Part shown: piece after piece, positions 8,743-17,865 of the stretch
How the letters are laid out: each line of letters opens with the position of its first letter
Position numbering within the stretch: position 1 is the first letter of the stretch
Origin: Streptomyces sp. SKN60
GTDB lineage: Bacteria; Actinomycetota; Actinomycetes; Streptomycetales; Streptomycetaceae
Reading direction: 5' to 3'
Assembly: GCF_026236535.1 (NCBI RefSeq)
Contig: NZ_JAHTMW010000002.1
Coordinates: 1-64,000 of the forward strand
DNA: 64,000 nucleotides
The notes under the pieces: generated by a model
Databases searched by the model: none
What the model saw: only the letters and a program-made list of their open reading frames with translations
What the model was told of the DNA's origin: nothing
Position numbers and translations under genes: made by a program

Positions 8743-9411
8743 CTACGCCTGCCGCGTGATGGTCCGCTCCAGGCGGCACCGGCCGCCGAGTTCGATGATG
8801 CCGTCCGGGCCCGGGGCGGTGAGCAGCTGCGAGCCCCGGCCCTGGGTGATGTTGAGGGCCCGGCCGAGCTCCGCGGTGAGCAGCAGCGCGGCGGCGCCGG
8901 TCGCCTCGTCCTCGTCGATGCCGTCGCCGCGCCCGGGGAAGCCGCGCGCCCTGATCCGCCCCGCGGCCTCCTCCTCCCAGGCCCAGGCGTAGATCCACTC
9001 CCCCGGCTCGGGCACCGTCAGCGCGTCGACCTCGGCGGCGGAGCCGTACTGCCGCAGGGTGCGCGGCGGCGCCCACTCGGCGCGGGCCTCGATCCAGGTG
9101 AACTCCCCGTCCCCGCGCACCCACACCTCACCGGCCGGCGGACACACCACCTCCAGGTCGAGCAGCCAGGCGGCGCCGACGAGCGGATACCCGGCGAACG
9201 GCAGCCGGACGCCGGGCGTGTAGATGTCGACGACGCCCCGCTCGGGGTCGTCGACGAACACGGTCTCGCTGAACCCGAGTTCCTTCGCGAGCGCCTGCCG
9301 CCCCGCCTCGTCGGGGTACGCGCGCCCGTCGCGCACGACGCCGAGGGCGTTGCCGTGGCGTCCGTCGCCCGCGCAGAAGACCCGCAGGACGTCGATGTCA
9401 GTCGTGTTCAT
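8743..9411 (-). CDS. PhzF-family isomerase-like protein
   Basis: A 222-residue member of the PhzF/diaminopimelate-epimerase fold family. It has the N-terminal hallmark VFCAGDGRHGNALGVV followed by FSETVFVDD, a middle LPFAGYPLVGAAWLL, and near the C-terminus DEATGAAALLL and GRGSQL. The segment is shorter than the usual 260-300 residues, and the catalytic Glu of true PhzF (in NP-E-N motifs) sits in GFSETVF. Substrate unknown; it is a stand-alone gene convergent with heme oxygenase. Confidence 0.8.
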   Translation of the reverse strand: MNTTDIDVLRVFCAGDGRHGNALGVVRDGRAYPDEAGRQALAKELGFSETVFVDDPERGVVDIYTPGVRLPFAGYPLVGAAWLLDLEVVCPPAGEVWVRGDGEFTWIEARAEWAPPRTLRQYGSAAEVDALTVPEPGEWIYAWAWEEEAAGRIRARGFPGRGDGIDEDEATGAAALLLTAELGRALNITQGRGSQLLTAPGPDGIIELGGRCRLERTITRQA

Positions 9412-9766
9412 GGCGGAATTGAAGCATCCAGGCGTCCCACTCCGCCGGTCCGCCGGGAATCGGCCAGGTCGAGCACGGGCGCGCCGCCGGTCCTGCCGGT
9501 GCGGGGCGCCCGTACTGCCGCGCGTACGACCCACACGTAACCCGAATCGGGGCAAATCGCCCCGCTTGACCGTCCCTTGACCAAGCCATGAAACGTCCAT
9601 GAGTCCGCTGTGACCGCACCGTGTCCGGTGCGCCGGGCCTGAGAGCTGAATCACTGGACGGGTGGGTACTGCTGAGGTAAGCCTCGGTTAAGTTAGGTCC
9701 GCCTCACCCCGTACCGCCGATCCGTCCCGCTGGCCGCCCCCGCGGCCGTCCCCGAGTGGAGCCTTC
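9412..9766. promoter_or_regulatory. Intergenic region with iron-box repeats before efeO
   Basis: This 355-nt gap separates the divergent phzF-like gene and efeO. Near its right end are two iron-box-like elements, TGAGGTAAGCCTCGG (9673-9687) and TTAGGTCCGCCTCA (9693-9706), both with the TNAGG...CCTNA pattern of IdeR/DmdR sites; the spacer TTAAG adds another half-site. A small hairpin, GCACCG-tgtc-CGGTGC, lies at 9616-9631. No other coding region was seen in the gap. Confidence 0.75.
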
Positions 9767-10933
9767 ATGCGAGCCGTCCGCCTCTCCGTCGTCACCGCCG
9801 CCGCGACCGCGGCCGCCCTGGCCGCCGTCACGGGCTGCGCGCAGAAAGGCGACGCCAAGGGCGGCGAGGCCGACGGCGTCACGGTGATCGCCAAGGACGA
9901 CTCCTGCGAGGTCTCCAAGACCTCCTTCCCGGCCGGCCACCTCAAGCTGAACGTGGAGAACCGCGGCAGCAAGGTCACCGAGGTCTACGTCCTCTACCCG
10001 GACGCCCGGATCGTCACCGAGCGCGAGAACATCGGCCCCGGCACCAAGGCCACCGTCACCGCCGAGATCAAGGCCGGTGACTACGAGATCGCCTGCAAGC
10101 CCGGCATGAAGGGCGACGGCATCAAGCAGAAGGTCACCGCCACCGCCGGCAAGGGCGCCGCCGCGGCCCCGAAGCGCTCCCCCGAGATGGACGCGGCGGT
10201 CGCCGCCTACCGCCAGTACGTGCAGGCGCAGGCCGACGAGACGCTCCCCAAGGTGAAGACCTTCACCGACGCGGTCCGCGCCGGTGACGTCGAGGCCGCG
10301 AAGAAGGCCTACGCCGAGTCCCGCATCGGCTGGGAGCGCACCGAGCCGGTCGCCGAGTCCTTCGGCGACATCGACCCGAAGGTCGACGTCCGCGAGGACG
10401 GCCTGGAGGCCGGCCAGGACCCGGCGAAGGACTGGACCGGCTGGCACCGCCTGGAGAAGGCGCTGTGGCAGGACAAGAAGATCGGCGACCGCGAGAAGCA
10501 GCTCGCCGACCTCCTCGACAAGGACCTCGCGGACTGGGTGAAGCGGGTCGGCAAGGCCGACATCACCCCCACCTCGATGGCCAACGGCGCCAAGGAGCTC
10601 CTGGACGAGGTCGCCACCGGCAAGGTCACCGGCGAGGAGGAGCGCTACTCGCACACCGACCTGGTCGACTTCAAGGCCAACGTCGAGGGCGCCCAGAAGT
10701 CCTACGAGCTGCTCAAGCCGGTCGCGCAGAAGAACGACCCCAAGCTGGTCGCCGAACTCGACAAGCAGTTCGCCGCCCTGAACACGCTGCTCGACAAGTA
10801 CCGCACGGACAAGGCGAGCTACGTCTTCACCTCGTACGACAAGGTCGGCAAGCCCGAGCGCAAGGAGCTGTCGGACGGCGTCAACGCGCTGGCCGAGCCG
10901 CTCTCCAAGCTCGCCGCCGCGGTCGTGAAGTAG
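9767..10933 (+). CDS. efeO: EfeO-type iron-binding lipoprotein (cupredoxin + M75 domain)
   Basis: A 388-residue lipoprotein of the EfeUOB ferrous/ferric iron uptake system. The signal ends at the lipobox with C24 (AVTGC). An N-terminal cupredoxin-like domain (about 38-125) with C50 and C111 is followed by a helical M75/imelysin-like domain containing the HxxE motif in GWHRLEKALW. It should hand iron to the permease EfeU. GGAG lies about 6 nt before the ATG. First gene of efeO-efeB-efeU, preceded by iron-box elements. Confidence 0.93.
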   Translation: MRAVRLSVVTAAATAAALAAVTGCAQKGDAKGGEADGVTVIAKDDSCEVSKTSFPAGHLKLNVENRGSKVTEVYVLYPDARIVTERENIGPGTKATVTAEIKAGDYEIACKPGMKGDGIKQKVTATAGKGAAAAPKRSPEMDAAVAAYRQYVQAQADETLPKVKTFTDAVRAGDVEAAKKAYAESRIGWERTEPVAESFGDIDPKVDVREDGLEAGQDPAKDWTGWHRLEKALWQDKKIGDREKQLADLLDKDLADWVKRVGKADITPTSMANGAKELLDEVATGKVTGEEERYSHTDLVDFKANVEGAQKSYELLKPVAQKNDPKLVAELDKQFAALNTLLDKYRTDKASYVFTSYDKVGKPERKELSDGVNALAEPLSKLAAAVVK

Positions 10934-10964
10934 CAGAGGGCACGAGGGAGAAGGGGCCCCGGAC

Positions 10965-12263
10965 ATGAGCGAAGACACCACCACGGCATCCGCCGAGGAC
11001 ACCACGGTCGCCGGGCGGCCGGAGGGCTCCGCGCCCTCCCGCCGCGCGGTCATCGGCTGGGGAGGCGCCGGGCTCGCGCTCGGTGCCGCCGCCGCGGGCG
11101 GCGCCGTCGCCCTGGCCCGGGGTCGCGAGGACGACACCGCCCCGGTCGCCGACACCGGCTCGGCCGTCCCCTTCCACGGGGCGCACCAGGCCGGCATCGC
11201 CACCGCCGTCCAGGACCGGCTGCACTTCGCGTCCTTCGACGTGAAGACCACGGACCGCGCGGAGCTGGTCCAGCTCCTGAAGGACTGGACCCGGGCCGCC
11301 GAGCGGATGACGGCCGGTCACGAGGTCGGCGAGGGCGCCTACGGCGGCCTGCCGGAGGCGCCGCCGGACGACACCGGCGAGGCCCTCGGCCTCAAGCCCT
11401 CCCGGCTCACCCTCACCATCGGCTTCGGCCCCTCGCTCTTCGACGGCCGCTTCGGGCTCGCCGGCAAGCGGCCGGCGGCCCTGGTCGACCTGCCCAAGTT
11501 CCCCGGCGACAACCTGGACGCGGCCCGCAGCGGCGGCGACCTGTGCGTGCAGGCCTGCGCGGACGACCCGCAGGTCGCCGTGCACGCCATCCGCAACCTG
11601 GCCCGGATCGGCTTCGGCAAGGTCGCGGTGCGCTGGTCGCAGCTCGGCTTCGGCAAGACCTCCTCGACCACCCCGGACGCGCAGACCCCGCGCAACCTCT
11701 TCGGCTTCAAGGACGGCACCCGCAACATCGCGGGCACCGAGACCGACCGCCTGGAGAAGCACGTGTGGGTGTCCGGCAAGGACGCCCAGGGCCCGGCGGC
11801 CTGGCTCGACGGCGGCTCCTACCTGGTGGCCCGCCGGATCCGGATGAACATCGAGACCTGGGACCGCACTCCGCTCGCCGAGCAGGAGGACATCTTCGGC
11901 CGCGACAAGAAGGAAGGCGCGCCGGTCGGCAAGGCCAAGGAGCACGACGAGCCGTTCCTGAAGGCCATGAAGCCGGACTCGCACGTGCGCCTGGCGCACC
12001 CCGACTCCAACGGCGGGGCGACCATCCTGCGCCGCGGCTACTCCTTCACCGACGGCACGGACGGCCTCGGTCGCCTTGAGGCCGGTCTCCTCTTCCTCGC
12101 CTACCAGCGGGACGTCCGCACCGGCTTCATCCCGGTGCAGACCTCGCTGTCCCGCAGCGACGCGCTCAACGAGTACACCCAGCACGTGGGTTCGGCGATC
12201 TTCGCGGTTCCGCCCGGCGTCCGGGACAAGGACGACTGGTGGGGCCGGGAGCTGTTCGCGTAA
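10965..12263 (+). CDS. efeB: Tat-exported Dyp-type heme peroxidase EfeB
   Basis: A 432-residue deferrochelatase/peroxidase. The twin-arginine signal (SRRAVIGWGGAGLALG, about 25-40) directs folded export with heme bound. The DyP signature GFKDGTRNI near 246-254 contains the catalytic Asp, and SHVRLAHP near 340 carries the probable proximal His. In this system EfeB is thought to oxidise or extract iron for EfeO/EfeU. It lies 31 nt after efeO and 33 nt before efeU in one operon. Confidence 0.93.
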   Translation: MSEDTTTASAEDTTVAGRPEGSAPSRRAVIGWGGAGLALGAAAAGGAVALARGREDDTAPVADTGSAVPFHGAHQAGIATAVQDRLHFASFDVKTTDRAELVQLLKDWTRAAERMTAGHEVGEGAYGGLPEAPPDDTGEALGLKPSRLTLTIGFGPSLFDGRFGLAGKRPAALVDLPKFPGDNLDAARSGGDLCVQACADDPQVAVHAIRNLARIGFGKVAVRWSQLGFGKTSSTTPDAQTPRNLFGFKDGTRNIAGTETDRLEKHVWVSGKDAQGPAAWLDGGSYLVARRIRMNIETWDRTPLAEQEDIFGRDKKEGAPVGKAKEHDEPFLKAMKPDSHVRLAHPDSNGGATILRRGYSFTDGTDGLGRLEAGLLFLAYQRDVRTGFIPVQTSLSRSDALNEYTQHVGSAIFAVPPGVRDKDDWWGRELFA

Positions 12264-12296
12264 CCGCTTCGTCGCGTATCCAAGAAGGGAACCGCC

Positions 12297-13190
12297 GTGT
12301 TCGGCAACTATCTGATCGGCCTGCGCGAGGGGCTCGAAGCGAGCCTCGTCGTCTGCATCCTCATCGCGTATCTGGTGAAGACGGGGCGCCGGGACGCCCT
12401 GCGGCCGATCTGGATCGGCATCGGCGTCGCGGTCGGGCTCGCGCTCGCCTTCGGCGCCGGGCTCGAATTCGGCTCGCAGGAGCTGACCTTCGAGGCGCAG
12501 GAGCTGCTCGGCGGCTCGCTGTCGATCCTCGCCGTGGTCCTGGTGACCTGGATGGTCTTCTGGATGCGGCGCACCGCCCGGCATCTGAGGGCCGAACTGC
12601 ACGGCCGGCTGGACGCCGCGCTGCAGATGGGCACCGGCGCGCTGGTGGCGACCGCGTTCCTCGCGGTCGGCCGGGAGGGCCTGGAGACCGCACTGTTCGT
12701 GTGGGCGTCGGTACGGGCCTCCTCGGACGGCACGTACGCGCCGCTGGCCGGCGTGGTGCTCGGCCTGCTCACGGCGGTGCTGCTCGGCTGGCTGTTCTAC
12801 CGGGGCGCGCTGAAGATCAACCTGGCGAAGTTCTTCACCTGGACCGGCGGCATGCTGGTCGTGGTGGCGGCCGGCGTCCTCGCGTACGGCGTGCACGACC
12901 TGCAGGAGGCGCGCTTCCTGGGCGGCCTGGAGAACAAGGCCTTCGACATCTCCGCGACGATCCCGCCGGACAGCTGGTACGGCACGCTGCTGAAGGGCGT
13001 GTTCAACTTCCAGCCGGATCCGACGGTCGTTCAGATCACGGTGTGGGCGCTGTATCTGATCCCCACGCTCGCGATCTTCCTGGCCCCGGTAGGGTCGGGT
13101 CCGTCCAGGCGGGTGGAGAAGCAGAAGGCGACCGAGAGCGATGAGAAGGCTGAGCCGAACCGGGCGAACCAGGCCGAGGCGACCGGCTGA
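12297..13190 (+). CDS. efeU: EfeU / FTR1-family iron permease
   Basis: A 297-residue polytopic membrane protein with seven hydrophobic segments. The iron-binding REGLE motif appears twice (REGLEA at 9-14 and REGLET near 123-128), as in FTR1 permeases. It starts with GTG 12297, preceded by AAGGGA. The hydrophilic C-terminal tail is Lys/Glu/Asn-rich, and the last 50 nt overlap the next gene. It is the membrane channel of the efe operon. Confidence 0.93.
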   Translation: MFGNYLIGLREGLEASLVVCILIAYLVKTGRRDALRPIWIGIGVAVGLALAFGAGLEFGSQELTFEAQELLGGSLSILAVVLVTWMVFWMRRTARHLRAELHGRLDAALQMGTGALVATAFLAVGREGLETALFVWASVRASSDGTYAPLAGVVLGLLTAVLLGWLFYRGALKINLAKFFTWTGGMLVVVAAGVLAYGVHDLQEARFLGGLENKAFDISATIPPDSWYGTLLKGVFNFQPDPTVVQITVWALYLIPTLAIFLAPVGSGPSRRVEKQKATESDEKAEPNRANQAEATG

Positions 13191-14211
13191 CACGCTGCCG
13201 GAACGGACGGGCCTGCCGGGCCGACCGGGAACCATGGGCAGGCCGGGCCTGGCGGTGATCGCCGCGACCGTGCTCGCGCTGACCGCGAGCGGCTGTGTGA
13301 CCGTCCACGGCGAACAGGCGCTGATCCCGGCGGCGAGCCCGGCCGAGGCCGCGCAGGCCCTCCAGGAGTTCACCGCGGCCTACAACAAGGCCGACAAGGC
13401 GTACGACCCGGCCCTCGACGCGGACCGGGTCACCGGTCCGCTCGGCGAGATCAACCAGGCCGGACTGCGCTCGCGGCAGATCACCACCCCCGGCGGCAAC
13501 AAGAACCACACGCCGCTCGAACTGACCGACGCGAAGTTCGTCGTGCCGCGCAAGGCCGGCTGGCCGCGCTGGTTCGTCGCCGACACCGACTCCAACCGGG
13601 ACACCGACAAGGGCCCGAACGACACCCGCTGGCTGCTCGTCTTCGTCCGCAACAGCGCCGCGAAGCCGTGGGAGGTCGCCTACCTGTCGATCCTCTCCCC
13701 GGACGAGGTGCCCGCCTTCCGCACCGAGGAGGGGTACGCGGTGCCGGTCGCCGCCGGCGGCACGGGGCTCGCGGTCGCGCCGGGGCGGCTCGGCGAGCGG
13801 TACGTGTCCTACCTCAAGGACGGGCAGCAGGGGCCGTTCGCACCCGGCTCCCACACCACCGGCTGGCGCACGGAGCGCACGAAGGCCGCCAACCGCCCGG
13901 GCCTGGCCACGCAGTACGTCGACCAGGCCGAGAGCCGGGGCGACTTCGCGCCGCTCGCCCTCGCGACGGAGGACGGCGGCGCCCTGGTCTTCTTCGCCAC
14001 CCGCTACTTCGAGCGGCAGACCGCCGCGCCCGGCTACCGGCCGAAGGTGGGCGCGGAGGTGCGGGCCCTGATGACCGGCGAGATCAAGAACACGATCACC
14101 AAGCGCTGGGTGTCCAGCCAGACGGCCCTGGTGAAGCCGGCGGGCACGCAGACGGACGGGGTCGAGGTCCTGGGCCGGCTGCAGGGCGTGACGGCGGCGG
14201 AGGGCTCGTAG
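13141..14211 (+). CDS. Putative lipoprotein downstream of efeU
   Basis: From ATG 13141 the product is 356 residues, with a basic N-terminus, a hydrophobic stretch and a lipobox LTASGC (Cys at 52). Starting from ATG 13234 gives a shorter signal with the same lipobox (preceded by GGGA). The first start overlaps efeU by 50 nt. The mature part is a conserved actinobacterial domain with no recognised motif; it contains LLVFVRNSAAKPWEVAYLS and RWVSSQTALVK. Position suggests cotranscription with efeOBU, but a role in iron uptake is inference only. Confidence 0.75.
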   Translation: MRRLSRTGRTRPRRPADTLPERTGLPGRPGTMGRPGLAVIAATVLALTASGCVTVHGEQALIPAASPAEAAQALQEFTAAYNKADKAYDPALDADRVTGPLGEINQAGLRSRQITTPGGNKNHTPLELTDAKFVVPRKAGWPRWFVADTDSNRDTDKGPNDTRWLLVFVRNSAAKPWEVAYLSILSPDEVPAFRTEEGYAVPVAAGGTGLAVAPGRLGERYVSYLKDGQQGPFAPGSHTTGWRTERTKAANRPGLATQYVDQAESRGDFAPLALATEDGGALVFFATRYFERQTAAPGYRPKVGAEVRALMTGEIKNTITKRWVSSQTALVKPAGTQTDGVEVLGRLQGVTAAEGS

Positions 14212-14244
14212 ACCGCCTGTGCGCCCTGCCGGGCAGGACCCGGC

Positions 14245-15021
14245 TCAGCGCCAGGCGATCTCGTGGTCGGCCGACTCGCCCTGCTCCGCCCGCTCGGCGG
14301 CGTGCCGGGCGCAGGCGTCGGTGAGCGCCTCCAGGAGGTTCAGCGGCTCGGGCAGCGCGTGCTCGGGACCGCGCAGCCAGGACAGGACGGGCTGGCTGCC
14401 CTCGTCACCCGGGAGCCGGGACGGCGGCACGAGGACGTAGGAGCCGCGGCAGTGCCAGCGCAGGCCGGGGTGCTCGTCCATGGTCTCGGGGTGGCAGTCC
14501 AGCTCGCAGGGCCACCACTCGTCCTCGTCCTCGGGGGTGCCGCGGGTGGCGGTGAAGAAGTACATGCGGCCCGCGTCGGGCCGGTCCTCGGCGGCCTCGG
14601 AGACGGACACCGGGCCGACCTCGGCGCCCTCGGCGAGCAGCCGCTCCAGGGCTGCCCGGCCGGCGGCGAGCGGCACGTCGAGCACGTCGTGGACCATGCC
14701 GGTGGCGGTGATGAAGTTCGCCTCGGGGTGGCCCTTGGCCCAGCGCTCGATCTGGGCGCGGTCGGTGGTCGACTGGGTCTGCCAGGCGAAGGAGACGGGG
14801 TGCCGGGCGGGGGTGGGACAGCCGATCCGCTCGCAGGAACAGCGGTATCCGACGGGGTAGGCGGCGGGCGCGACGGGCATTCCCGCGGCGGCGACGGCCA
14901 GGAGCGACTTCTCGCGTCCGTTCTCCAGCTCGGCCGCCGAGGGCTTGGGCTTGGAGCGCCTGCGGAACCACTGCGCGAGTCTGCTCTCCGTGCCGCGGTA
15001 GCGGCCGATGCCGTCGCCCAT
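14245..15021 (-). CDS. Prim-pol-like (bifunctional primase/polymerase N-terminal) domain protein
   Basis: A 258-residue protein resembling the stand-alone prim-pol-type proteins that streptomycetes carry. It contains a Cys cluster YRCSCERIGCPTPARHP near 57-75, then WAKGHPEANFITATG and an acidic metal-site candidate HDVLDVP, where the catalytic acidic pair of prim-pol enzymes would lie. No helicase domain is attached. GAGGGG precedes the ATG. It is convergent with the lipoprotein gene at 13141 and not part of an obvious mobile element. Confidence 0.7.
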   Translation of the reverse strand: MGDGIGRYRGTESRLAQWFRRRSKPKPSAAELENGREKSLLAVAAAGMPVAPAAYPVGYRCSCERIGCPTPARHPVSFAWQTQSTTDRAQIERWAKGHPEANFITATGMVHDVLDVPLAAGRAALERLLAEGAEVGPVSVSEAAEDRPDAGRMYFFTATRGTPEDEDEWWPCELDCHPETMDEHPGLRWHCRGSYVLVPPSRLPGDEGSQPVLSWLRGPEHALPEPLNLLEALTDACARHAAERAEQGESADHEIAWR

Positions 15022-15166
15022 CTATCCCCTCACACTCATGGTCACGCTCGTGGTCACACGCATGCTCGCCCGGTGGTCGTCCGGCGCCCGCCCGGAGTTC
15101 ACCCGGTCGGCACTCCATGGTCCCACCATCCTGCGCCCCGGGTGACCGGAGTCGGGAACCGGGGTC

Positions 15167-15829
15167 TCATTTACGGACGAGCAGCCCGCGCAGCACGAGG
15201 TCGACGAGGGCGTCGGCGTAGGCGTGGGTGAGCGGCAGGGTGCGGTTCAGCCAGCGGTGGTGGAGGGGGCCGACCAGGAGCTCCAGGGCGATGCGGGGGT
15301 CGGCGGCGGGGTCGACCAGGCCGGCCGCCCGGGCGGCCTCGATGCGGCGCTCGTACAGGCCCAGCTGGGGTTCCAGGAGCCGGGCGGTGAACTCGGCGCC
15401 GAGGTCCGGGTCGACGATCCCCTCGGCGGCGAGCGCGCGGGCGGTCCGGTCGAAGGCGGGGTCGTTGAGCTCGTCGACGGTGGCGCGGAGCACGGCCTTG
15501 AGGTCGGCGGCGAGGTCGCCGGTGTCGGGGATCTCACTTCCGGCGGGGCCGCCGGCCGCCTCCTCGGCGAGGTCGAGGAAGGCCTCCAGGAGGACGGCGG
15601 CCTTGGAGTTGGCGGGCCACCAGCGGTAGATGGTCTGCTTGCCGACTCCGGCGCGGGCGGCGATGCCCTCGACGGTGGTCCTGGCGTAGCCGTGCTCGGC
15701 GACGAGGGCGAGGGCGGCGGCGTAGATGGCGCGCCGGGAGCGCTCGCTGCGCCTGGAGGCGTCGGGAGCCTTCGGGTCGGGGACCTTGGCGTCAGGGGCC
15801 TTGGCGTCGGAGGTCTCGGTGTCGGACAT
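15167..15829 (-). CDS. TetR/AcrR-family transcriptional regulator
   Basis: A 220-residue repressor. An Asp/Ala/Lys/Pro tract (KAPDAKVPDPKAPD) forms an unusual N-terminal extension of about 25 residues, then the HTH lies at about 30-75 (TVEGIAARAGVGKQTIYRWW). The ligand-binding domain follows. There is no Shine-Dalgarno; TAGATT lies 6 nt before the ATG, which suggests a leaderless mRNA. A 10-bp inverted repeat sits just upstream of that -10 element, so it probably represses itself and perhaps the divergent hydrolase gene. Confidence 0.88.
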   Translation of the reverse strand: MSDTETSDAKAPDAKVPDPKAPDASRRSERSRRAIYAAALALVAEHGYARTTVEGIAARAGVGKQTIYRWWPANSKAAVLLEAFLDLAEEAAGGPAGSEIPDTGDLAADLKAVLRATVDELNDPAFDRTARALAAEGIVDPDLGAEFTARLLEPQLGLYERRIEAARAAGLVDPAADPRIALELLVGPLHHRWLNRTLPLTHAYADALVDLVLRGLLVRK

Positions 15830-15846
15830 GCGTCCAATCTAGCAGT

Positions 15847-15869
15847 CGACGAGACGCGTCGTCTCGTCG
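15847..15869. promoter_or_regulatory. Probable TetR operator (perfect 10-bp inverted repeat)
   Basis: CGACGAGACG-CGT-CGTCTCGTCG: two perfect 10-bp arms around a 3-bp centre. It lies 6 bp upstream of the likely -10 (TAGATT on the minus strand) of the tetR gene, covering the -35 area, and 118 bp before the divergent hydrolase start. Binding here would give autorepression. Confidence 0.8.
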
Positions 15870-15986
15870 GTTGATCTTCATCCGAACCACCCGAACGGTC
15901 CACTGCGCGGGACGCCCCGAAAGCGCACCATGGGCTCACAGATCAGCGCTCGCCGATCAGCACCTCGTACAGCAGAGGAGCCCTCT

Positions 15987-16823
15987 TTGCGCACCACTCC
16001 GCGTGAGCCCTCGCCCCGCCGCTACCTCATGTGCCCACCCACGCACTTCGAGGTGACGTACTCCATCAACCCCTGGATGGATCCGACGAAGCCGGTCGAC
16101 CTGCGCCTGGCGCTCGCGCAGTGGGAGGACCTGCGCGACCGCTACCGCGCGCTCGGCCACACCGTCGAGCTCCTCGACCCCGTCCCGGGCCTGCCCGACA
16201 TGGTCTACGCCGCGAACGGCGCGACCGTGGTGGACGGCCGGGTGCTCGGGGCGCGGTTCGCCCATCCGGAGCGGTCCGGCGAGGCGGCGGCGCACCTGGA
16301 CTGGTTCCGGCGAAACGGTTGTCCGGAGGCGGACCTCCGGGTGCCGGAGCACGTCAACGAGGGCGAGGGCGACTTCGCCGTGACCGCCTCGTGGATCCTG
16401 GCCGGCCGGGGCTTCCGTTCCAGCCCGCTCTCGCACGACGAGGCCCAGGAGTTCTTCGGGCGTCCGGTGATCGGCCTGGAGCTGGTGGACCCGCGCTACT
16501 ACCACCTGGACACCGCGCTGAGCGTCCTGGACGACGCCCGGGACGAGCTCATGTACTTCCCGGACGCCTTCTCCCCCGGCAGCCGCGCCGTCCTGAAGCG
16601 CCTGTTCCCGGACGCCCTGCTCGTGGGCGCCGAGGACGCCGCCGTGCTCGGTCTGAACGCGGTGAGCGACGGCCGGCACGTGCTGCTTCCGCAAGCGGCG
16701 GTGGGCCTGTTCGAGCCGCTGCGGGAGCGCGGCTTCGAGCCGGTCGGGATGGACCTGGGCGAGCTGCTCAAGGGCGGCGGCAGCGTCAAGTGCTGCACGC
16801 AGGAGCTGCGGGCCGCGGTCTAG
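15987..16823 (+). CDS. Dimethylargininase / amidinotransferase-superfamily hydrolase
   Basis: A 278-residue enzyme of the guanidino-group-modifying superfamily. The motifs fit a dimethylarginine dimethylaminohydrolase: MCPPTHFEV at 15-23, PDMVYAANG at 70-78, the catalytic His in YYHLDTALSVL (H173) and the C-terminal nucleophile in GGGSVKCCTQEL (C269 or C270). It would hydrolyse N-methylated arginine to citrulline plus methylamine, but a related substrate cannot be excluded. TTG 15987 is preferred: GAGGAG lies 6 nt upstream. It diverges from the TetR gene and may be its target. Confidence 0.8.
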   Translation: MRTTPREPSPRRYLMCPPTHFEVTYSINPWMDPTKPVDLRLALAQWEDLRDRYRALGHTVELLDPVPGLPDMVYAANGATVVDGRVLGARFAHPERSGEAAAHLDWFRRNGCPEADLRVPEHVNEGEGDFAVTASWILAGRGFRSSPLSHDEAQEFFGRPVIGLELVDPRYYHLDTALSVLDDARDELMYFPDAFSPGSRAVLKRLFPDALLVGAEDAAVLGLNAVSDGRHVLLPQAAVGLFEPLRERGFEPVGMDLGELLKGGGSVKCCTQELRAAV

Positions 16824-16865
16824 CGCTCGGTCCTCGCCCTCAGCCCTCACCCTCAGTCCTCGCGC

Positions 16866-17849
16866 TCAGTCCTCGTCGGTCTCCGGGGGCCAGGGGTCGC
16901 CCCAGTCCGCGTCCCTGGCCTCCTTGTACAGCGCACCGTGCCGCTTGGTGACCGTCTCCCTGCCGAGCCCGTCCGGCCCGCACAGCTCCAGGAGCACCTG
17001 GCCCTTGCGGATCTGCGGCTTGCGGGTCACCCGGGACGGGGCCGGGGTGACGGGGAAGCGGGTGGCGGCGACGTACGCGTACTTCTCGTCCTCGTACGGC
17101 AGCGAGCCGCCCTTCACCTTGCGGTGCAGCGAGGACCGGCTGACCCGGGCCGCGAAGTGGCACCAGTCGCTGCCCGGCACGATCGGGCAGGCGCCGCTGT
17201 GCGGGCAGGGCGCGGCGACGGTGAAACCGGCCTCGACGAGGAGGGTGCGGGCGGCGATGATCCGCTCGTAGCCGTCGGGCGTGCCGGCCTCGACGATCAC
17301 CACGGCCCGCGCGGCGCGGGCGGCCTCGGTGACGAGCGCGGTGCGGTCCGCTTCGGTGAGCTCGTTGAGGACGTACGAGACGGTCACCAGGTCGGTCTCG
17401 GCGAGCTTCAGGGCCGAGCCGATGCGCTCGCGCCGCCACTCGGCCTCGAACACGCCCCCGGCCAGCTCCTCGCCGATCGCGAGGGCCGGCTCGGCCCAGT
17501 CGAGCACGGTGGTGCGGGCGGCGCCCTCCCAGGCCTCCGCGACCGCCCAGCTCGCGGCGCCCGTGCCGCCGCCGACATCGGTGTGGGTGGCGGGCGTCCA
17601 GTCGGGCGCGGCGTCCGCGAGGGCGTACAGCGCGGCCCGTACCGCCTCGAAGGTGGCGGGCATCCGGTACGCGGCGTACGCGGCGACATCGGACCGGTCG
17701 CGCAGCACCGGCGCGTGCGTCTGGGTCGCCCCGCGGTAGTTGGCGATCAGCCGCTCGACGGCCTGCGCGGCCTGCCGCGGCGGCAGCCCGTCGAGTACGG
17801 CGCCGAGCGCGGCGCGCAGGGTGTCGGCGGAGGGGGCGGAGGCGTTCAC
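16866..17849 (-). CDS. Rsm22-like small-ribosomal-subunit methyltransferase family protein
   Basis: A 327-residue putative SAM-dependent methyltransferase. The SAM motif I is THTDVGGGTGAASWA (about 87-101), with VTVSYVLNEL as motif IV-like. A Cys cluster, CPHSGACPI plus DWCHF, near 208-225 could bind an iron-sulfur cluster or zinc, as in the mitochondrial Rsm22/METTL17 family. The start is GTG 17849 with no Shine-Dalgarno but TAGAAT 6 nt upstream, suggesting a leaderless mRNA. It is convergent with the hydrolase gene. Its precise target is unproven. Confidence 0.78.
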   Translation of the reverse strand: MNASAPSADTLRAALGAVLDGLPPRQAAQAVERLIANYRGATQTHAPVLRDRSDVAAYAAYRMPATFEAVRAALYALADAAPDWTPATHTDVGGGTGAASWAVAEAWEGAARTTVLDWAEPALAIGEELAGGVFEAEWRRERIGSALKLAETDLVTVSYVLNELTEADRTALVTEAARAARAVVIVEAGTPDGYERIIAARTLLVEAGFTVAAPCPHSGACPIVPGSDWCHFAARVSRSSLHRKVKGGSLPYEDEKYAYVAATRFPVTPAPSRVTRKPQIRKGQVLLELCGPDGLGRETVTKRHGALYKEARDADWGDPWPPETDED

Positions 17850-17865
17850 CGCGACATTCTAGTTC

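Noticed and set aside
8743..9411. Link between the PhzF-like protein and phenazine synthesis
   Set aside because: No other phenazine gene is present; PhzF-fold proteins are widespread and of mixed function.
15930..15986. Longer start (ATG 15930) for the dimethylargininase-like gene
   Set aside because: GAGGAG 6 nt before TTG 15987 and the family N-terminus favour the shorter product.
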